NCBI RefSeq assembly: GCF_014836675.1
Contig: NZ_JACSQK010000007.1
Span: forward strand, 136,799 to 200,798
Origin: Comamonas avium
Lineage (GTDB): Bacteria; Pseudomonadota; Gammaproteobacteria; Burkholderiales; Burkholderiaceae_C
DNA length: 64,000 nucleotides
Direction: 5' to 3'
Shown piece after piece: positions 45,320 through 56,426 of this stretch. The notes beneath the pieces are model-generated. The model did not search any database and had not been told where the DNA came from. It saw only the letters and a list, made by a program, of their open reading frames with translations. Each line of letters starts with the position of its first letter. The first letter of the stretch is position 1. Both the position numbers and the translations under genes were made by a program.

Positions 45320-48300
45320 ATGACCCAAGGCCTGATTCGCATCCGTGGCGCCCGCCAGCACAACCTGCAAAACCTGGATCTGGACATTCGCACCGGCGAA
45401 TTAACTGTGGTCACAGGCCCCAGTGGCTCGGGTAAGTCGAGCCTGGTATTCGACACGCTGTTCGCCGAAGGCCAGCGCCGCTATGTCGAAACCTTCAGTG
45501 CCTATGCGCGCCAGTTCCTCGATCGCATGGACAAACCCGCAGTAGACCGTGTGGAAGGCGTTCCGCCCGCGATTGCGATCGACCAGACCAATCCGGTGCG
45601 CAATTCACGCTCCACCGTGGGCACGATGACCGAGCTCAATGACCACCTCAAGCTGCTCTTTGCCCGCGCGTCCCACCTGTTCGACAGCCAGACCACACTG
45701 CCGGTGCAGCATGACACGGCCGAATCGATTTTTGCAGCGCTGCAAAAACGCGCAGAGCAGGCCGGTGATCCGCGCATTGCACTGACGTTCCCGGTAGAGC
45801 TGCCCGCCAACACATCTCAGCAAGAAGTTGAGCAATGGCTGTCCGCCAGCGGCTTTACCAAAGTACAGGCCGAACGCGAAGTGGAACGTGCTGCACCCAC
45901 TGAAGAGCCCGTCAAGGGCAAAAAGCCAAAGGCTGCGCCGCCTGAAAAAATCAAGGTGCTGGATGTGGTGGCCGACCGCTTCCGCTTCAGCCGCGTGGAA
46001 CGTGCGCGCGCCATGGAAGCCATCGAGGTGGCTCTGAAGCGCGGCAACGGTCACCTGACCGTGTATGTCATGCCCGAAGAGGGCGATGCATACACCTGGC
46101 GCTTCTCTCAGGGCCTGCACTGCCCTGAGAGCAACCTCAGCTACACCGCGCCCATGCCTTCGCTGTTCTCGTTCAACTCTGCGGTTGGTGCCTGCGACGC
46201 CTGCCGTGGTTTTGGCCGGGTCATTGGCGTGGACTGGGGGCTGGTCATTCCCAACGACAAGCTCACGCTGCGCACGGGTGCCATCAAGCCCATCCAGACC
46301 CCGGCCTGGCAGGAGATACAGGATGACCTCTTGCGCCACGCAGAGGCCGAAGGGATTCCGCGTGATATTGCCTGGAGCAAGCTGTCTGCCGAGCACAAGC
46401 ACTGGGTGATTCACGGCTCGCCACTGTGGAAAGGCACCTGGAACAAGCAGTGGTACGGCATTCGCCGCTTTTTTGAATACCTCGAAACCAAGACCTACAA
46501 GATGCACATCCGTGTGCTGCTGTCCAAATACCGCAGCTACACACAATGCCCGACGTGCTCAGGGGCACGCCTGAAAACCGAAAGCCTGCTGTGGCGCATG
46601 GGCAGCAAGGCACAGGCTGATGCCGTGCTGCCGCCCGAGCAGCGTTTTATGCCTGCGGGCGTGGCATGGAGCCGTGCCCAGCTGGAGGCCCTGCCCGGCC
46701 TGTGCCTGCATGACCTGATGCGCCTGCCCATCACCCGGCTGCGCAGCTTTTTTGAAAGCCTGCACCTGGCCAATCAGACGGGTTTGCCAGACGGTGAGCT
46801 GCAAGCCCTCAAACTGCTTAACGAAGAAATTGGCACCCGCCTGAAATACCTTGTCGATGTCGGCATTGGCTACCTCACGCTGGATCGCCAAAGCCGCACC
46901 CTGTCCGGCGGGGAGGTGCAGCGCATCAACCTGACCACGGCTCTGGGCACGTCGCTGGTGAACACCTTGTTTGTGCTGGATGAACCCAGCATTGGCTTGC
47001 ACCCGCGCGATATGGAGCGCATCACGCAGGCCATGCACCGCCTGCGTGATGCAGGCAACACCCTGGTGGTCGTGGAGCATGACCCTGCCGTCATGTTTGC
47101 CGCAGACCGCATGATCGACATGGGCCCGGGTCCCGGCGCACGGGGTGGACAGATTGTGTTTGATGGCACGCCGCAGGCACTGCGCCATGCCGACACGCTG
47201 ACCGGCGCCTATCTGGGTGGCCGCAAGCAAGTGGGCTTTGGCGTCAAGCGCATGGTGACCGACGCTACGCCACGCCTGATTTTGGAAGGTGCCCGCGAGC
47301 ACAACCTGCAAAACCTGCAAGTGAACTTTCCCTTGCAGCGCCTGGTCACGATCACAGGGGTTTCGGGTTCCGGAAAATCCTCGCTGATTCAGGACATCCT
47401 CGCCCCAGCGCTCATGCGCCACTTTGGCAAACCCACGGACAGCCCGGGTCTGTACGACCGCCTGCTGGGCGCCGATCACCTGGCCGATGTGGTGTTTGTG
47501 GACCAGTCGCCCATTGGAAAAACCGCACGCTCCAACCCCGTTAGCTATGTGGGCGCGTGGGACAGCCTGCGTGAGCTGTTTGCACTGGCGCCTCTGGCTG
47601 CACAGCGCGGCTACACCGCCAGCAAGTTCAGCTTTAACAGTGGCGATGGCCGCTGCCCCACCTGCGGGGGCTCGGGCTTTGAACATGTGGAGATGCAGTT
47701 TCTCTCCGACGTGTACCTGCGTTGCCCCGATTGCAATGGCAGTCGTTATCGCGACGAGATTCTGGAAGTCACCATCGAACGCGGCGAACGCGCCTTCAAC
47801 GTCAGCGATGTGCTGGAGCTGACCGTGGCTGAAGCCGCCATGCTGTTTGCACACGATGCTGACGTGATCCGCGCGCTGCAGCCCATCGTGGATGTGGGTC
47901 TGGAGTACGTCAAGCTGGGCCAGCCCGTGCCGACACTGTCGGGTGGCGAAGCCCAGCGCCTGAAGCTGGCAGGTTTCTTGGCCGAGGCCGCCAAAACCGC
48001 ATCCAAATCCAAACAGAAAATTGCCCGCAAAGGCACGCTGTTCCTGTTTGACGAGCCCACCACAGGGCTGCACTTTGAAGACATTGCCAAGCTGATGCGC
48101 GCACTGCGCAAGCTGCTGGAGGCGGGCAACAGCCTGATCGTCATTGAGCACAACCTGGACGTCATTCGCGCCAGCGACTGGCTCATTGACCTGGGCCCCG
48201 AAGGCGGTGACGCCGGAGGCCAGATCATTGCCCAGGGCACACCCGAAGACGTACGCCAGGTGCCCGGCTCACACACGGCACAGGCGCTGCGCGAGTACGA

Positions 48301-51238
48301 CCTGGCCATGGGTGTGGGTGGTCAGCTGGTGGAAGAAGTAGCCCCCATGCTCTACAAAAAAGAGCTGTCAGCGCCCGCACGCAAAGTGAAGGAAGGCAAA
48401 AATGCGATTGAGATCGTCAATGCACGTGAACACAATTTGAAGGGCCTGAGCGTGGAAATTCCACGCGGCAAATTCAATGTGGTGACCGGTGTTTCTGGCT
48501 CCGGCAAGTCCACGCTGGCGTTCGACATTCTGTTCAACGAGGGCCAGCGCCGCTACCTCGAATCGCTGAACGCCTATGCCCGCTCCATCGTGCAACCGGC
48601 GGGCCGCCCCGAAGTGGATGCCGTGTGGGGCATCCCCCCCACAGTGGCGATTGAGCAGCGCCTGTCACGCGGCGGGCGCAAATCCACCGTGGGCACAACC
48701 ACCGAGGTCTGGCACTTTCTGCGCCTGCTGTACGTCAAGCTGGGCACCCAGCACTGCGTGCACGACGGCGCAGCCGTCGAGCCCCAGACGCCCGAGCGTA
48801 TTGCTGCGCAGCTGCTCACGCAATTCAAGGGCCAGCACATCGGCCTGCTGTCGCCACTGGTGGTGCACCGCAAGGGCGTGTACACCGAGCTGGCCGACTG
48901 GGCCCGCCCCAGGGGCTACACGCATTTGCGCGTGGATGGAGCTTTCTTGCCGACCACCGGCTTTCCGCGTCTGGACCGCTTCAAGGAACACACGATCGAG
49001 CTGCCCGTGGCCAGCTTCAAGGTCAGCGCTGCCAACGAAAAAGAGTTGCGTGCGCAACTGGCCAAGGCACTGGAGATTGGCAAAGGCGTGGTGCACGTGC
49101 TGTCAGGCATTGCCACGCTGGAAGCCGCCATCGCGGCCCCCGAACAGGGCAAAGGCGTGGGCACGCTGCAGGTGTACTCCACCCAGCGCGCCTGCCCCAT
49201 TTGTGCCACCAGCTACGCAGAGCTGGAGCCCAGCCTGTTCTCATACAACAGCAAGCACGGCTGGTGCCCGGATTGCGTAGGCACTGGCGTCAAACTGACC
49301 AAGGATCAGCGCAAGGTCTACGACGACAGCACGCTGGCAGAAGACAACCGGGGGCGCGAGCTGACGCTGACCGCCAACGAGGTCGAAGACCTGGAAGAAT
49401 GCACCTGCCCTACCTGCCAGGGCACGCGCCTGAACGCACGTGCGCGGGCCGTGCAGTTCCACGGCAAGGCCATCACGCAACTGGCACAAATGTCGGTCAC
49501 TGATCTGCGCCACTGGTTCCAGAACCTGTCAACCACAGGGCGCGAAACCGATATCGCACGTGATCTGCTGCCAGAAATTCTGGGGCGTCTGGAGTTTCTG
49601 GAAGAAGTCGGACTGAACTACCTCACCCTCGAACGTGGTGCACCCACGCTGTCCGGTGGTGAGGCCCAGCGCATTCGTCTGGCGGCACAGCTGGGCAGCA
49701 ATCTGCAAGGCGTGTGCTACGTACTGGATGAACCCACGATTGGCCTGCACGCACGCGACAACCACATCCTGCTCAATGCCCTGCACAAGCTGGGCGAGAA
49801 GGGCAACACGCTGGTGGTGGTGGAGCACGATGAAGACACCATCCGCCGTGCCGACCACGTGATCGACATTGGCCCCAGCGCAGGCAAACGCGGCGGCATG
49901 CTGGTGGCTCAGGGCAAGCCCGAAGACATCATGGCGGCCCCAGATTCGCAGACTGGCCGCTACCTGCTGCATGCCATGCGCCACCCCTTCCAGCCCCGCC
50001 GCCCGGTGCATGGCGTGGCAGATGCGGCATCGATCCCCGTACAGGAAGATGCCCCCAAGCCCAAAAAACGCACCAAAAAACAAATAGCGGCCGATGCCGC
50101 CGCTGCACTGGCAGCCGACAGCGCAGCGCTGAATGCAGAGCTGCAAAACCCGGTCAAAGACACCGGCCCGCTGCACTGGTTGATCGTTAACGGCGCCAAC
50201 CTGCATAACCTGCAGGACATTGAGGCCAGCGTGCCGCTCAAGCGGCTGGTGGCCGTCACGGGCGTATCGGGTTCCGGCAAATCCACCCTGGCACGCGATG
50301 TGCTGCTGGCCAATGTGGCCAGCATCGTCAGCCAGCGCAGCACCAAGGCAGGCCGTGAAGCCATGGCCTCAGGCAACACCCCAGCGCTGGTGGGGTGCGA
50401 AGCCGTATGGGGCACCGAAGGTATCGACCGTGTGCTGGAAGTGGATCAGACGCCGATTGGCAAAACACCACGCAGCTGCCCCGCTACCTATATCGGTTTC
50501 TGGGACACGATCCGCAAGCTGTTTGCCGACACGCTGGAGGCCAAAGCCCGTGGTTACGGCGCAGGGCGCTTTAGCTTTAACACCGGCGAAGGCCGCTGCC
50601 CAGCCTGTGAAGGCCAGGGCATGCGCACCATCGAGATGAGCTTCTTGCCCGATGTGAAAGTGCCCTGCGAAACCTGCCGTGGTGCGCGCTTTAACCCCGA
50701 GACGCTGGCTGTCAGCTGGCGCGGAAAGAGCATTGGCGACGTACTGCAAATGGAAGTGGACGAGGCGGTCGAGTTCTTCGCCAGCATGCAAAACATTGCG
50801 CACCCGCTGCAACTGCTCAAAGACGTGGGGCTGGGCTACCTCACCCTGGGCCAGCCCTCACCCACTTTGTCTGGCGGTGAGGCGCAGCGCATCAAGCTGG
50901 TGACGGAGTTGACCAAGGTACGCGACGATGTCACCAAACGCGGCAACAAGGCTCCCCACACACTGTACGTGCTGGACGAGCCCACCGTGGGCCTGCACAT
51001 GGCCGACGTGGACAAGCTCATCCGTGTACTGCACCGTCTGGTGGACGCCGGCCACAGCGTGATCGTGATTGAGCACGATCTGGACGTGATTGCCGAAGCC
51101 GACTGGATCATTGACCTGGGCCCCGAAGGCGGCACCGGTGGCGGACAGATTGTGGCGGCAGGCACGCCAGAAGAAGTGGTGGCCTTGGGCACACACACGG
51201 GCAGCGCCATCCAGCCGGTGCTTGCGCGCAATACCTGA
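45320..51238 (+). CDS. uvrA: Tandem double-length UvrA excinuclease subunit
   Basis: About 1972 residues from ATG 45320 ([20 protein letters not shown]), twice a normal ~940-aa UvrA. Four ABC cassettes are visible: Walker A near residues 33 (GPSGSGKSS), 680 (GVSGSGKSS), 1057 and 1647 (GVSGSGKST), with signatures LSGGEVQR (~527) and LSGGEAQR (~873, ~1444, ~1849). CxxC zinc modules occur in both halves ([53 protein letters not shown]). The frame is intact. UvrA dimers find bulky DNA lesions and load UvrB; here the dimer may be covalent. A Lys/Ala linker (about 1585-1605, [20 protein letters not shown]) splits the second half. Similar tandem UvrA proteins occur in other Comamonadaceae as far as I recall. 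Confidence 0.93.
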   Translation: MTQGLIRIRGARQHNLQNLDLDIRTGELTVVTGPSGSGKSSLVFDTLFAEGQRRYVETFSAYARQFLDRMDKPAVDRVEGVPPAIAIDQTNPVRNSRSTVGTMTELNDHLKLLFARASHLFDSQTTLPVQHDTAESIFAALQKRAEQAGDPRIALTFPVELPANTSQQEVEQWLSASGFTKVQAEREVERAAPTEEPVKGKKPKAAPPEKIKVLDVVADRFRFSRVERARAMEAIEVALKRGNGHLTVYVMPEEGDAYTWRFSQGLHCPESNLSYTAPMPSLFSFNSAVGACDACRGFGRVIGVDWGLVIPNDKLTLRTGAIKPIQTPAWQEIQDDLLRHAEAEGIPRDIAWSKLSAEHKHWVIHGSPLWKGTWNKQWYGIRRFFEYLETKTYKMHIRVLLSKYRSYTQCPTCSGARLKTESLLWRMGSKAQADAVLPPEQRFMPAGVAWSRAQLEALPGLCLHDLMRLPITRLRSFFESLHLANQTGLPDGELQALKLLNEEIGTRLKYLVDVGIGYLTLDRQSRTLSGGEVQRINLTTALGTSLVNTLFVLDEPSIGLHPRDMERITQAMHRLRDAGNTLVVVEHDPAVMFAADRMIDMGPGPGARGGQIVFDGTPQALRHADTLTGAYLGGRKQVGFGVKRMVTDATPRLILEGAREHNLQNLQVNFPLQRLVTITGVSGSGKSSLIQDILAPALMRHFGKPTDSPGLYDRLLGADHLADVVFVDQSPIGKTARSNPVSYVGAWDSLRELFALAPLAAQRGYTASKFSFNSGDGRCPTCGGSGFEHVEMQFLSDVYLRCPDCNGSRYRDEILEVTIERGERAFNVSDVLELTVAEAAMLFAHDADVIRALQPIVDVGLEYVKLGQPVPTLSGGEAQRLKLAGFLAEAAKTASKSKQKIARKGTLFLFDEPTTGLHFEDIAKLMRALRKLLEAGNSLIVIEHNLDVIRASDWLIDLGPEGGDAGGQIIAQGTPEDVRQVPGSHTAQALREYDLAMGVGGQLVEEVAPMLYKKELSAPARKVKEGKNAIEIVNAREHNLKGLSVEIPRGKFNVVTGVSGSGKSTLAFDILFNEGQRRYLESLNAYARSIVQPAGRPEVDAVWGIPPTVAIEQRLSRGGRKSTVGTTTEVWHFLRLLYVKLGTQHCVHDGAAVEPQTPERIAAQLLTQFKGQHIGLLSPLVVHRKGVYTELADWARPRGYTHLRVDGAFLPTTGFPRLDRFKEHTIELPVASFKVSAANEKELRAQLAKALEIGKGVVHVLSGIATLEAAIAAPEQGKGVGTLQVYSTQRACPICATSYAELEPSLFSYNSKHGWCPDCVGTGVKLTKDQRKVYDDSTLAEDNRGRELTLTANEVEDLEECTCPTCQGTRLNARARAVQFHGKAITQLAQMSVTDLRHWFQNLSTTGRETDIARDLLPEILGRLEFLEEVGLNYLTLERGAPTLSGGEAQRIRLAAQLGSNLQGVCYVLDEPTIGLHARDNHILLNALHKLGEKGNTLVVVEHDEDTIRRADHVIDIGPSAGKRGGMLVAQGKPEDIMAAPDSQTGRYLLHAMRHPFQPRRPVHGVADAASIPVQEDAPKPKKRTKKQIAADAAAALAADSAALNAELQNPVKDTGPLHWLIVNGANLHNLQDIEASVPLKRLVAVTGVSGSGKSTLARDVLLANVASIVSQRSTKAGREAMASGNTPALVGCEAVWGTEGIDRVLEVDQTPIGKTPRSCPATYIGFWDTIRKLFADTLEAKARGYGAGRFSFNTGEGRCPACEGQGMRTIEMSFLPDVKVPCETCRGARFNPETLAVSWRGKSIGDVLQMEVDEAVEFFASMQNIAHPLQLLKDVGLGYLTLGQPSPTLSGGEAQRIKLVTELTKVRDDVTKRGNKAPHTLYVLDEPTVGLHMADVDKLIRVLHRLVDAGHSVIVIEHDLDVIAEADWIIDLGPEGGTGGGQIVAAGTPEEVVALGTHTGSAIQPVLARNT

Positions 51239-51812
51239 ATCTGAGGCAAGCCCTGCACAAGGCTGGGAGTGCAGGGCCTTGCTGCAGCGATGCAGCCCGG
51301 GCCACCCGCCCACTATCTGTGCAGGACTTGTCCTTTTCTTTTTGCCTTTCCCCTTCACCTGCGCGAGGTGCTGGCGCCCGCTCTCAGCGCCACTGCGCGC
51401 GGCCTCGTTACTCATGGCCTGCGCTGCCTGCGCGGCTTGGCGCAGCGTCTGCACTACCAGTTTGCGATGAACTGGCTGTGGGGATGGACATCTGGCTTCA
51501 CGCAGCACAAAGGCGCGGCCAATCTACCGAAGCAGCTAAACAGCTAAGCAGCTAAGCAGATATACGCAGCCATACCGCAGCTGTCACTGCCACGTGAAAA
51601 GACAAGCTCCAGCGCCTTCCACTCGGCAAGGGCCACATCGCCAGAACCCGTGGCGCTGACGCGCTAGCGACAACACCCAAGGGATTGCCCCCACCCCCCT
51701 GCTTGCACTTCGTTCCTACAGTGGTGCAAATGTCGCCTTGATTAATTCAAGAAGACATTTTGGGAGAGGCAGCACAGACTGCCTGCACAACACAAGAACT
51801 GGAGACATTCCC
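51239..51812. other. Gap between uvrA and the Bug-type binding protein gene
   Basis: 574 bases with no convincing gene on either strand; short open frames here lack recognisable content. It contains a GCCCTGCA/TGCAGGGC dyad soon after the uvrA stop without a T-run, a tandem octamer run at ~51533-51559, and a C-rich stretch near 51690-51702. GGAGA before 51813 is the ribosome site of the next gene. Confidence 0.55.
51533..51559. repeat. Tandem octamer repeat
   Basis: Three and a half copies of an 8-bp unit, CAGCTAAA then CAGCTAAG twice then CAG. It lies in the non-coding gap after uvrA. The length would allow slippage. Confidence 0.6.
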
Positions 51813-52802
51813 ATGGCTTTCGTCACACACCTTGGTCGCCGCACCACCTTCGCTGCTGCACTGGCTCTGTCCACCTTGGCATTCGCCAGCCACAGCGTGG
51901 CACAAGACGCTGCCAGCTGGCCCACCAAACCCATCCGCCTGATCGTGCCTTACACGCCCGGTGGCTCTACCGACATCGTCAGCCGCACGGTGTTTGAGGC
52001 CGTGAGCAAGCGTCTGGGCCAGCCCGTGGTGATTGAAAACAAGCCCGGTGCCAACAGCACCATTGGTGTGGCACAGACCTCTCGCGCACCCGCTGATGGC
52101 TACAACTTTGTGAGCGTGCTGGCGGCCTACACCGTGAACATGTCGCTGTACAAAAAGCTGCCCTACCAGCCCGGCGACTTTGTGGCGGTCAGCCATGTGG
52201 CGGATCTGCCCATGTTCCTGTTCACCTCCAACAAGCTGCCGGTGAAAAATGCCAAGGAACTGGCCGAATACGGCAAGAAAAACCCGCTCAACTACGCCTC
52301 CAGCGGCACTGGTGCCAGCGCCCACATGATTGGTGCGCGCTTTGCGCAGGAAAACCAGCTCAACGCCCAGCACGTGCCCTACAACGGCAGCGCGCCCATC
52401 TTGGCGGACTTGATGTCGGGCCAGGTGGACATGCTGTTTGACCCCTTGCTGGTGCCCATGCCCCATGCCAAGACCGGCAAGATCAAGGTGCTGGCTGTGG
52501 CCTCCAAGCAGCGCTGGCCCAACGAGCCCGATGTGCCCACCATGGAAGAAGCGGGCTTTCCCGGCTTCATCATGAATTCGTGGGTGGGCATTCTGGCCCC
52601 CAAGGGCACGCCCCAGCCCATCGTGGACAAGCTGTCCAAAACCATTGCCCAGGCCGTGCAATCGCCCGAAGTGAAAACCAAGCTCACCCAGCTGGGCTTT
52701 GGCGGCGTTGGCAGCACGCCGGCTGATTTCCAGAAGCTGATTGACCAGGACTCTGCCATGTACAAAGGCGTGATCACCAAGGCCAACGTCAGCCTGGATT
52801 GA
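51813..52802 (+). CDS. Tripartite tricarboxylate transporter substrate-binding protein (Bug family)
   Basis: 329 residues from ATG 51813 with GGAGA upstream. A Sec signal peptide (about 1-31, ending SHSVAQ) precedes WPTKPIRLIVPYTPGGSTDI, the diagnostic Bug start, then QPVVIENKPGANSTIGVAQT, SGTGASAHMIGARFAQ and GTPQPIVDKLSKTIAQAV. It binds an organic acid in the periplasm. No TctA or TctB membrane genes are next to it, so it is an orphan receptor, as is common in Burkholderiales. Ligand unknown. A strong terminator follows. Confidence 0.93.
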   Translation: MAFVTHLGRRTTFAAALALSTLAFASHSVAQDAASWPTKPIRLIVPYTPGGSTDIVSRTVFEAVSKRLGQPVVIENKPGANSTIGVAQTSRAPADGYNFVSVLAAYTVNMSLYKKLPYQPGDFVAVSHVADLPMFLFTSNKLPVKNAKELAEYGKKNPLNYASSGTGASAHMIGARFAQENQLNAQHVPYNGSAPILADLMSGQVDMLFDPLLVPMPHAKTGKIKVLAVASKQRWPNEPDVPTMEEAGFPGFIMNSWVGILAPKGTPQPIVDKLSKTIAQAVQSPEVKTKLTQLGFGGVGSTPADFQKLIDQDSAMYKGVITKANVSLD

Positions 52803-52818
52803 TCTTTGCGCCCACAAA

Positions 52819-52851
52819 AAAAGCCAGCAGTGCGATGCCTGCTGGCTTTTT
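52819..52851 (+). terminator. Terminator after the Bug-type gene
   Basis: 12-bp perfect stem AAAAGCCAGCAG/CTGCTGGCTTTT with an 8-nt loop and a T-run, 17 bases past the stop. It abuts palindromic repeat copy B. Confidence 0.88.
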
Positions 52852-52933
52852 AATAGCTATCATCGCTTACCCAGCAACGTTTTCAGATATAAATATACCT
52901 AAGAACGTTACTGCATAAGCGCTAACAGCTATT
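52852..52933. repeat. Palindromic intergenic repeat, copy B
   Basis: 82-bp element with terminal inverted repeats AATAGCT/AGCTATT and a nested AACGTT...AACGTT dyad (52876-52881 with 52905-52910). It has the same architecture as copy A and shares a 21-base segment with it at 20 positions. Its right end overlaps the stop codon of the neighbouring HAD gene. Confidence 0.75.
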
Positions 52934-53726
52934 ATTTATTTAGCAAATGGTCTGCCAGCTGTACAAAACCGTCGCCCCGCTCGGCCTCGGTCACATAGCG
53001 GGGCAGGTGCTGCAGCTGCGGCACAAAGCGCGCAATATTGGCCACACCCACAGACAGCGGCACGTTCTGGAACATCAACTGGTCGTTGGTGGAGTCGCCG
53101 ATATACACCCACTGGCCCAGCGTAGCGTCCAGATCCAGGTCGAACAGCTCACGCACGATCCAGCGCGCACCTTCCAGCTTGTTGTGCTCGCCAAACCAGC
53201 CGTTGATGTGAATCGAGCTGACCGTGGCATTCATGCCCGCAGCCTTCATGATGGCCACGCAGGCATCGATATGGGCTTGCGACATGGTGGTGAACTCGCT
53301 GTGGTCCACCGCAATGTCGCACTCACGGCCATGCGAGTCGGTGGCACGCTGCGCACCGGGCACGGTGGCTTCGATCTGCGCCAGCACTTCCTGCATCTTG
53401 GCAAAGTTGTGCACACGCGTGTCGTCGTCTTGCTGGTACAGCTTGTCCAGCCCGCCTTCGGCATTGCGGCGCAGCGCCACCGCACCGTTTTCGGCCACGA
53501 TGGACTCCACAGGCCAGGCACGCGCAAACGGCACGCTCCAGCCCACAGGGCGGCCTGTAATCGGCACCACTTTCAGCCCCGCATTCTTGAGGCGCGCAAT
53601 CGCAGCCACCACGTGCTCGGGCACCACACCATCGGTGGTCAGCGTGTCATCAATATCGGTCAGCACGCCCAGCAAGTTGGCAGGAACGGGCAGCTCAGAC
53701 AAAGGACGCAGAAATTCTTGGCTCAC
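52932..53726 (-). CDS. HAD-IIB phosphatase (Cof / mannosyl-3-phosphoglycerate phosphatase-like)
   Basis: 264 residues, GTG start. Motif I LTDIDDTLTTDG, motif II VVPITGRPVGWSVPF, the ENGA element of type IIB caps (SIVAENGAVALRR), a C2 cap (about 95-200) and motif IV YIGDSTNDQLMF. A cytoplasmic Mg-dependent sugar-phosphate phosphatase is likely; substrate unknown. It is divergent from nothing close; prfC lies upstream on the same strand, across a repeat-like hairpin region. Confidence 0.9.
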   Translation of the reverse strand: MSQEFLRPLSELPVPANLLGVLTDIDDTLTTDGVVPEHVVAAIARLKNAGLKVVPITGRPVGWSVPFARAWPVESIVAENGAVALRRNAEGGLDKLYQQDDDTRVHNFAKMQEVLAQIEATVPGAQRATDSHGRECDIAVDHSEFTTMSQAHIDACVAIMKAAGMNATVSSIHINGWFGEHNKLEGARWIVRELFDLDLDATLGQWVYIGDSTNDQLMFQNVPLSVGVANIARFVPQLQHLPRYVTEAERGDGFVQLADHLLNK

Positions 53727-53821
53727 AGCAAACTCTCAAAGTACAGGGCAGATGTCACTTGCACCGGGCGCAGCCCATCGGCGGGATGCCGAGCAAGGGC
53801 CGCCCCGCAGTGAGGGCGTCG

Positions 53822-53865
53822 CCCCCCTCCCGCGCAGCGAGACAGGGGGAAGCGGCAAAGCCGCT
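53822..53865. repeat. GC-rich double hairpin, probable dispersed intergenic element
   Basis: Two neighbouring dyads: CCCCCT/AGGGGG (53823-53828 with 53844-53849) and AGCGGC-AAA-GCCGCT (53851-53865). The text resembles, from memory, a high-copy intergenic element of Comamonadaceae genomes built on CGCGCAGCGAGA and CTCAGGGGGTG. Only one copy is in this window. It lies just downstream of the prfC stop. Confidence 0.5.
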
Positions 53866-53876
53866 CAGGGGGTGCT

Positions 53877-55505
53877 TTAGTTGGCGCTACCCAGCGCCAG
53901 GCCGGCGTGTTCGCGCAGGGGGTGGAAATGAATCTTGGGAAAACGCTCTTGCGCCAGACGCACGTCGTAAGGGCTGGTGCACAGATAAGCCAGGGTGTCG
54001 GCCGCATCGTGCGCCAGACGCAGCGGATAGGCGTTCTCGAACTCGCGCAGATCGGCGGCGCTGTCGGCCGTAATCCAGCGTGCGCTGGTGTACTGGCAGC
54101 CTTCCAGACGCACGTCGCAGTCGTACTCGGTCTTCAGGCGGTGCTGCACCACTTCAAACTGCAGCTGGCCGATAGCGCCCAGCAGCATGTTGCCGCCAAC
54201 GTCGGGCTTGAACACCTGAATCGCACCCTCTTCACCCAGCTGCATCAGACCTTGCTGCAGCTGCTTGGTACGCAGCGGGTTCTTGAGCACCACGGTCATG
54301 AACATTTCCGGGGCAAAGAAAGGCAGGCCGGTAAATTGCAGGTTGGGCCCGTCGGTGATCGAGTCGCCCAGCTGCACACCGCCGTGAATGGTGAAACCAA
54401 TGATGTCGCCTGCGTAGGCCTCATCGACGGCTTCGCGGCGCTGGCTCATGAAGGTCACCACGCTGGTGGGACGCAATTCCTTGCCGGTGCGCTGCACCTT
54501 CATCTTCATGCCCGGTGTGTACTTGCCCGAAGCCACGCGCACAAAGGCAATGCGGTCGCGGTGGTTGCTGTCCATATTGGCCTGCACCTTGAACACCACG
54601 CCCGAGAAGTTCTTGTCTTCAGGGTGAATGATCTTTTCTTCGCGGTTGCGGTTCACTTCCGTGAAAGCCACGCGCGGGCCAGGCGGGGGCGACATGTCGA
54701 CCACGGCATCCAGCACTTCCATCACACCAAAGTTGTTCACACCGGAGCCGAAGAACACGGGCGTGAGTCTGCCAGCCAGAAAGTCTTCATGGCTCCACTC
54801 TGCCGATGCGCCCACGGCCAGCTCCATGGACTCCAGCGCATCGTCAAAAGCCTTGCCAAATCGGGCGCGCAGACGGTCGGCTTCGCTCAGAGCAATGACT
54901 TCAAAGTCCTTGGGGCCACGGTCGCTGCCAGGGGTGAACACCGTCATGCTCTGCGTGCGCAGGTTGATGATGCCGCCGAAGCTTTTGCCCTGACCAACAG
55001 GCCAGGTGATGGGGCAGCAAGGCATGCCCAGCTCGCGCTCCACCTCGTCCAGAATGTCCAGCGGGTCGCGCACTTCCCGGTCAAACTTGTTGACGAAGGT
55101 AATGATGGGCGTGTCGCGCTGGCGGCACACCTCAATCAGGCGACGGGTCTGCGATTCCACACCGTTGGCCGCATCAATCACCATCAACGCCGAATCCACG
55201 GCCGTCAGCACACGGTAGGTGTCTTCCGAGAAGTCCTTGTGACCGGGCGTGTCCAGCAGGTTGATCACGTGGTCGCGGTAGCTCATCTGCATCACCGATG
55301 AGGCCACCGAGATACCGCGCTGCTTTTCAATCTCCATCCAGTCAGAGGTGGCGTGGCGCGATGCCTTGCGCCCCTTCACCGCCCCGGCGATCTGGATCGC
55401 TCCCGAGAACAGCAACAGCTTTTCCGTCAGCGTGGTCTTACCCGCGTCAGGGTGGGAAATGATGGCAAAGGTGCGGCGACGCCGTGTTTCTGGTGCGTAT
55501 GACAC
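53877..55505 (-). CDS. prfC: Peptide chain release factor 3
   Basis: 542 residues from GTG 55505 (MSYAPETRRRRTFAIISHPD), close to the 529 of Escherichia coli RF3; the frame stays open to 55688 but that part has no homologous look. G1 HPDAGKTT, the switch I area, G3 DTPGHKDF, G4 NKFDRE, then domains II and III (FFGSGVNNFGV; PVGQGKSFGG is in the G domain). RF3 is the translational GTPase that removes RF1/RF2 from ribosomes after peptide release. No clear ribosome site precedes the GTG, so the start is less sure than the identity. Confidence 0.93.
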   Translation of the reverse strand: MSYAPETRRRRTFAIISHPDAGKTTLTEKLLLFSGAIQIAGAVKGRKASRHATSDWMEIEKQRGISVASSVMQMSYRDHVINLLDTPGHKDFSEDTYRVLTAVDSALMVIDAANGVESQTRRLIEVCRQRDTPIITFVNKFDREVRDPLDILDEVERELGMPCCPITWPVGQGKSFGGIINLRTQSMTVFTPGSDRGPKDFEVIALSEADRLRARFGKAFDDALESMELAVGASAEWSHEDFLAGRLTPVFFGSGVNNFGVMEVLDAVVDMSPPPGPRVAFTEVNRNREEKIIHPEDKNFSGVVFKVQANMDSNHRDRIAFVRVASGKYTPGMKMKVQRTGKELRPTSVVTFMSQRREAVDEAYAGDIIGFTIHGGVQLGDSITDGPNLQFTGLPFFAPEMFMTVVLKNPLRTKQLQQGLMQLGEEGAIQVFKPDVGGNMLLGAIGQLQFEVVQHRLKTEYDCDVRLEGCQYTSARWITADSAADLREFENAYPLRLAHDAADTLAYLCTSPYDVRLAQERFPKIHFHPLREHAGLALGSAN

Positions 55506-55686
55506 TGGATGGGGGACGGTTCTGGCGCGACTGCTGCCGCGCGTTGCAAGAGGGTGAAGGGCTGCAATTTTAAGGGAAACCACGAAAGCGCACCGGCGCC
55601 AGAGAATGCGATGTGCAGTGTCTTTGCCAGAACGGGCAGGGTCGGCACCAATGCCCATGTCAGCACAGTCATCACACACTGAGAAC

Positions 55687-56385
55687 ATGCCCAGTTCCTC
55701 AACGCTCAGCCCCCACCGTATTCATCCCCTGCAATGGGCCATGGCCGCATGCGGCGTGCTGGCCATGTTCAGTGCGCACTGGGGCTACTTCTCGGCCTAC
55801 GCATTGTTCAAACCGCTGACCATGGTGCTGGCACTGATCTGCGTGGGGGTCGTCGCAGGCCGCAGCCCGCTGAAGAAAAGCATGTACCTGCTGCTGGCAG
55901 GGCTGGCACTGAGCATGGTGGGCGATGTCTGCCTGCTCATGCCCCAAGGCTTTCTGGCAGGACTGGTGGCATTTTTACTGGCCCACGTTTGCTACATCGC
56001 CCTGTTTCAGCGCGATGCGCCATGGCTGGCCAGCCGGTGGGGCCTTGCCGCATGCATCGCTGCCGGGGCTGTTGCCTATGGGTATTTGTGGACGCATGGC
56101 CTGCCCACGGCAATGCGCATCCCTGTGGCCATCTACGTGCTGGTGATTGGCCTGATGGCGGCCCAGGCACTGGGGCGCGCCACCGTGCTGCACACCGCAG
56201 CGGCCCGCACGGTAGCGTGGGGCGCGGTCAGTTTCATGGTCAGCGACACCGTTCTGGCCTTGGACAGGTTTGTGCAGCCCATTGCGGGCGCCTACCTCTG
56301 GGTGCTGGGCACGTACTACCTGGCGCAGTGCCTGATTTTGCATGGCATGCTGCAAACCCTGCGCGCAGCTTCACTCAAGCAATGA
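55687..56385 (+). CDS. YhhN/TMEM86-like membrane protein (lysoplasmalogenase family)
   Basis: 232 residues from ATG 55687 (MPSSSTLSPHRIHPLQWAMA). About eight short membrane helices with the family segments YALFKPLTMVLALICVG, LLAGLALSMVGDVCLLMP and AVSFMVSDTVLALDRF, whose Asp residues are conserved. Eukaryotic TMEM86 cleaves lysoplasmalogens; the bacterial role is unclear. It is divergent from prfC. Confidence 0.88.
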   Translation: MPSSSTLSPHRIHPLQWAMAACGVLAMFSAHWGYFSAYALFKPLTMVLALICVGVVAGRSPLKKSMYLLLAGLALSMVGDVCLLMPQGFLAGLVAFLLAHVCYIALFQRDAPWLASRWGLAACIAAGAVAYGYLWTHGLPTAMRIPVAIYVLVIGLMAAQALGRATVLHTAAARTVAWGAVSFMVSDTVLALDRFVQPIAGAYLWVLGTYYLAQCLILHGMLQTLRAASLKQ

Positions 56386-56426
56386 GCTGCCAGCGCTTTA
56401 CAGGTCAGCGTTAGCAGCCCCAAACA

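Noticed and set aside
46559-48151. 530-codon minus-strand frame inside uvrA
   Set aside because: It lies wholly within the intact tandem UvrA frame and shows no family motif.
51239-51508. Minus-strand basic peptide frame (MSNEAARSGAESGRQHLAQV) as a gene
   Set aside because: No ribosome site or recognised family, and the frame runs on into uvrA antisense.
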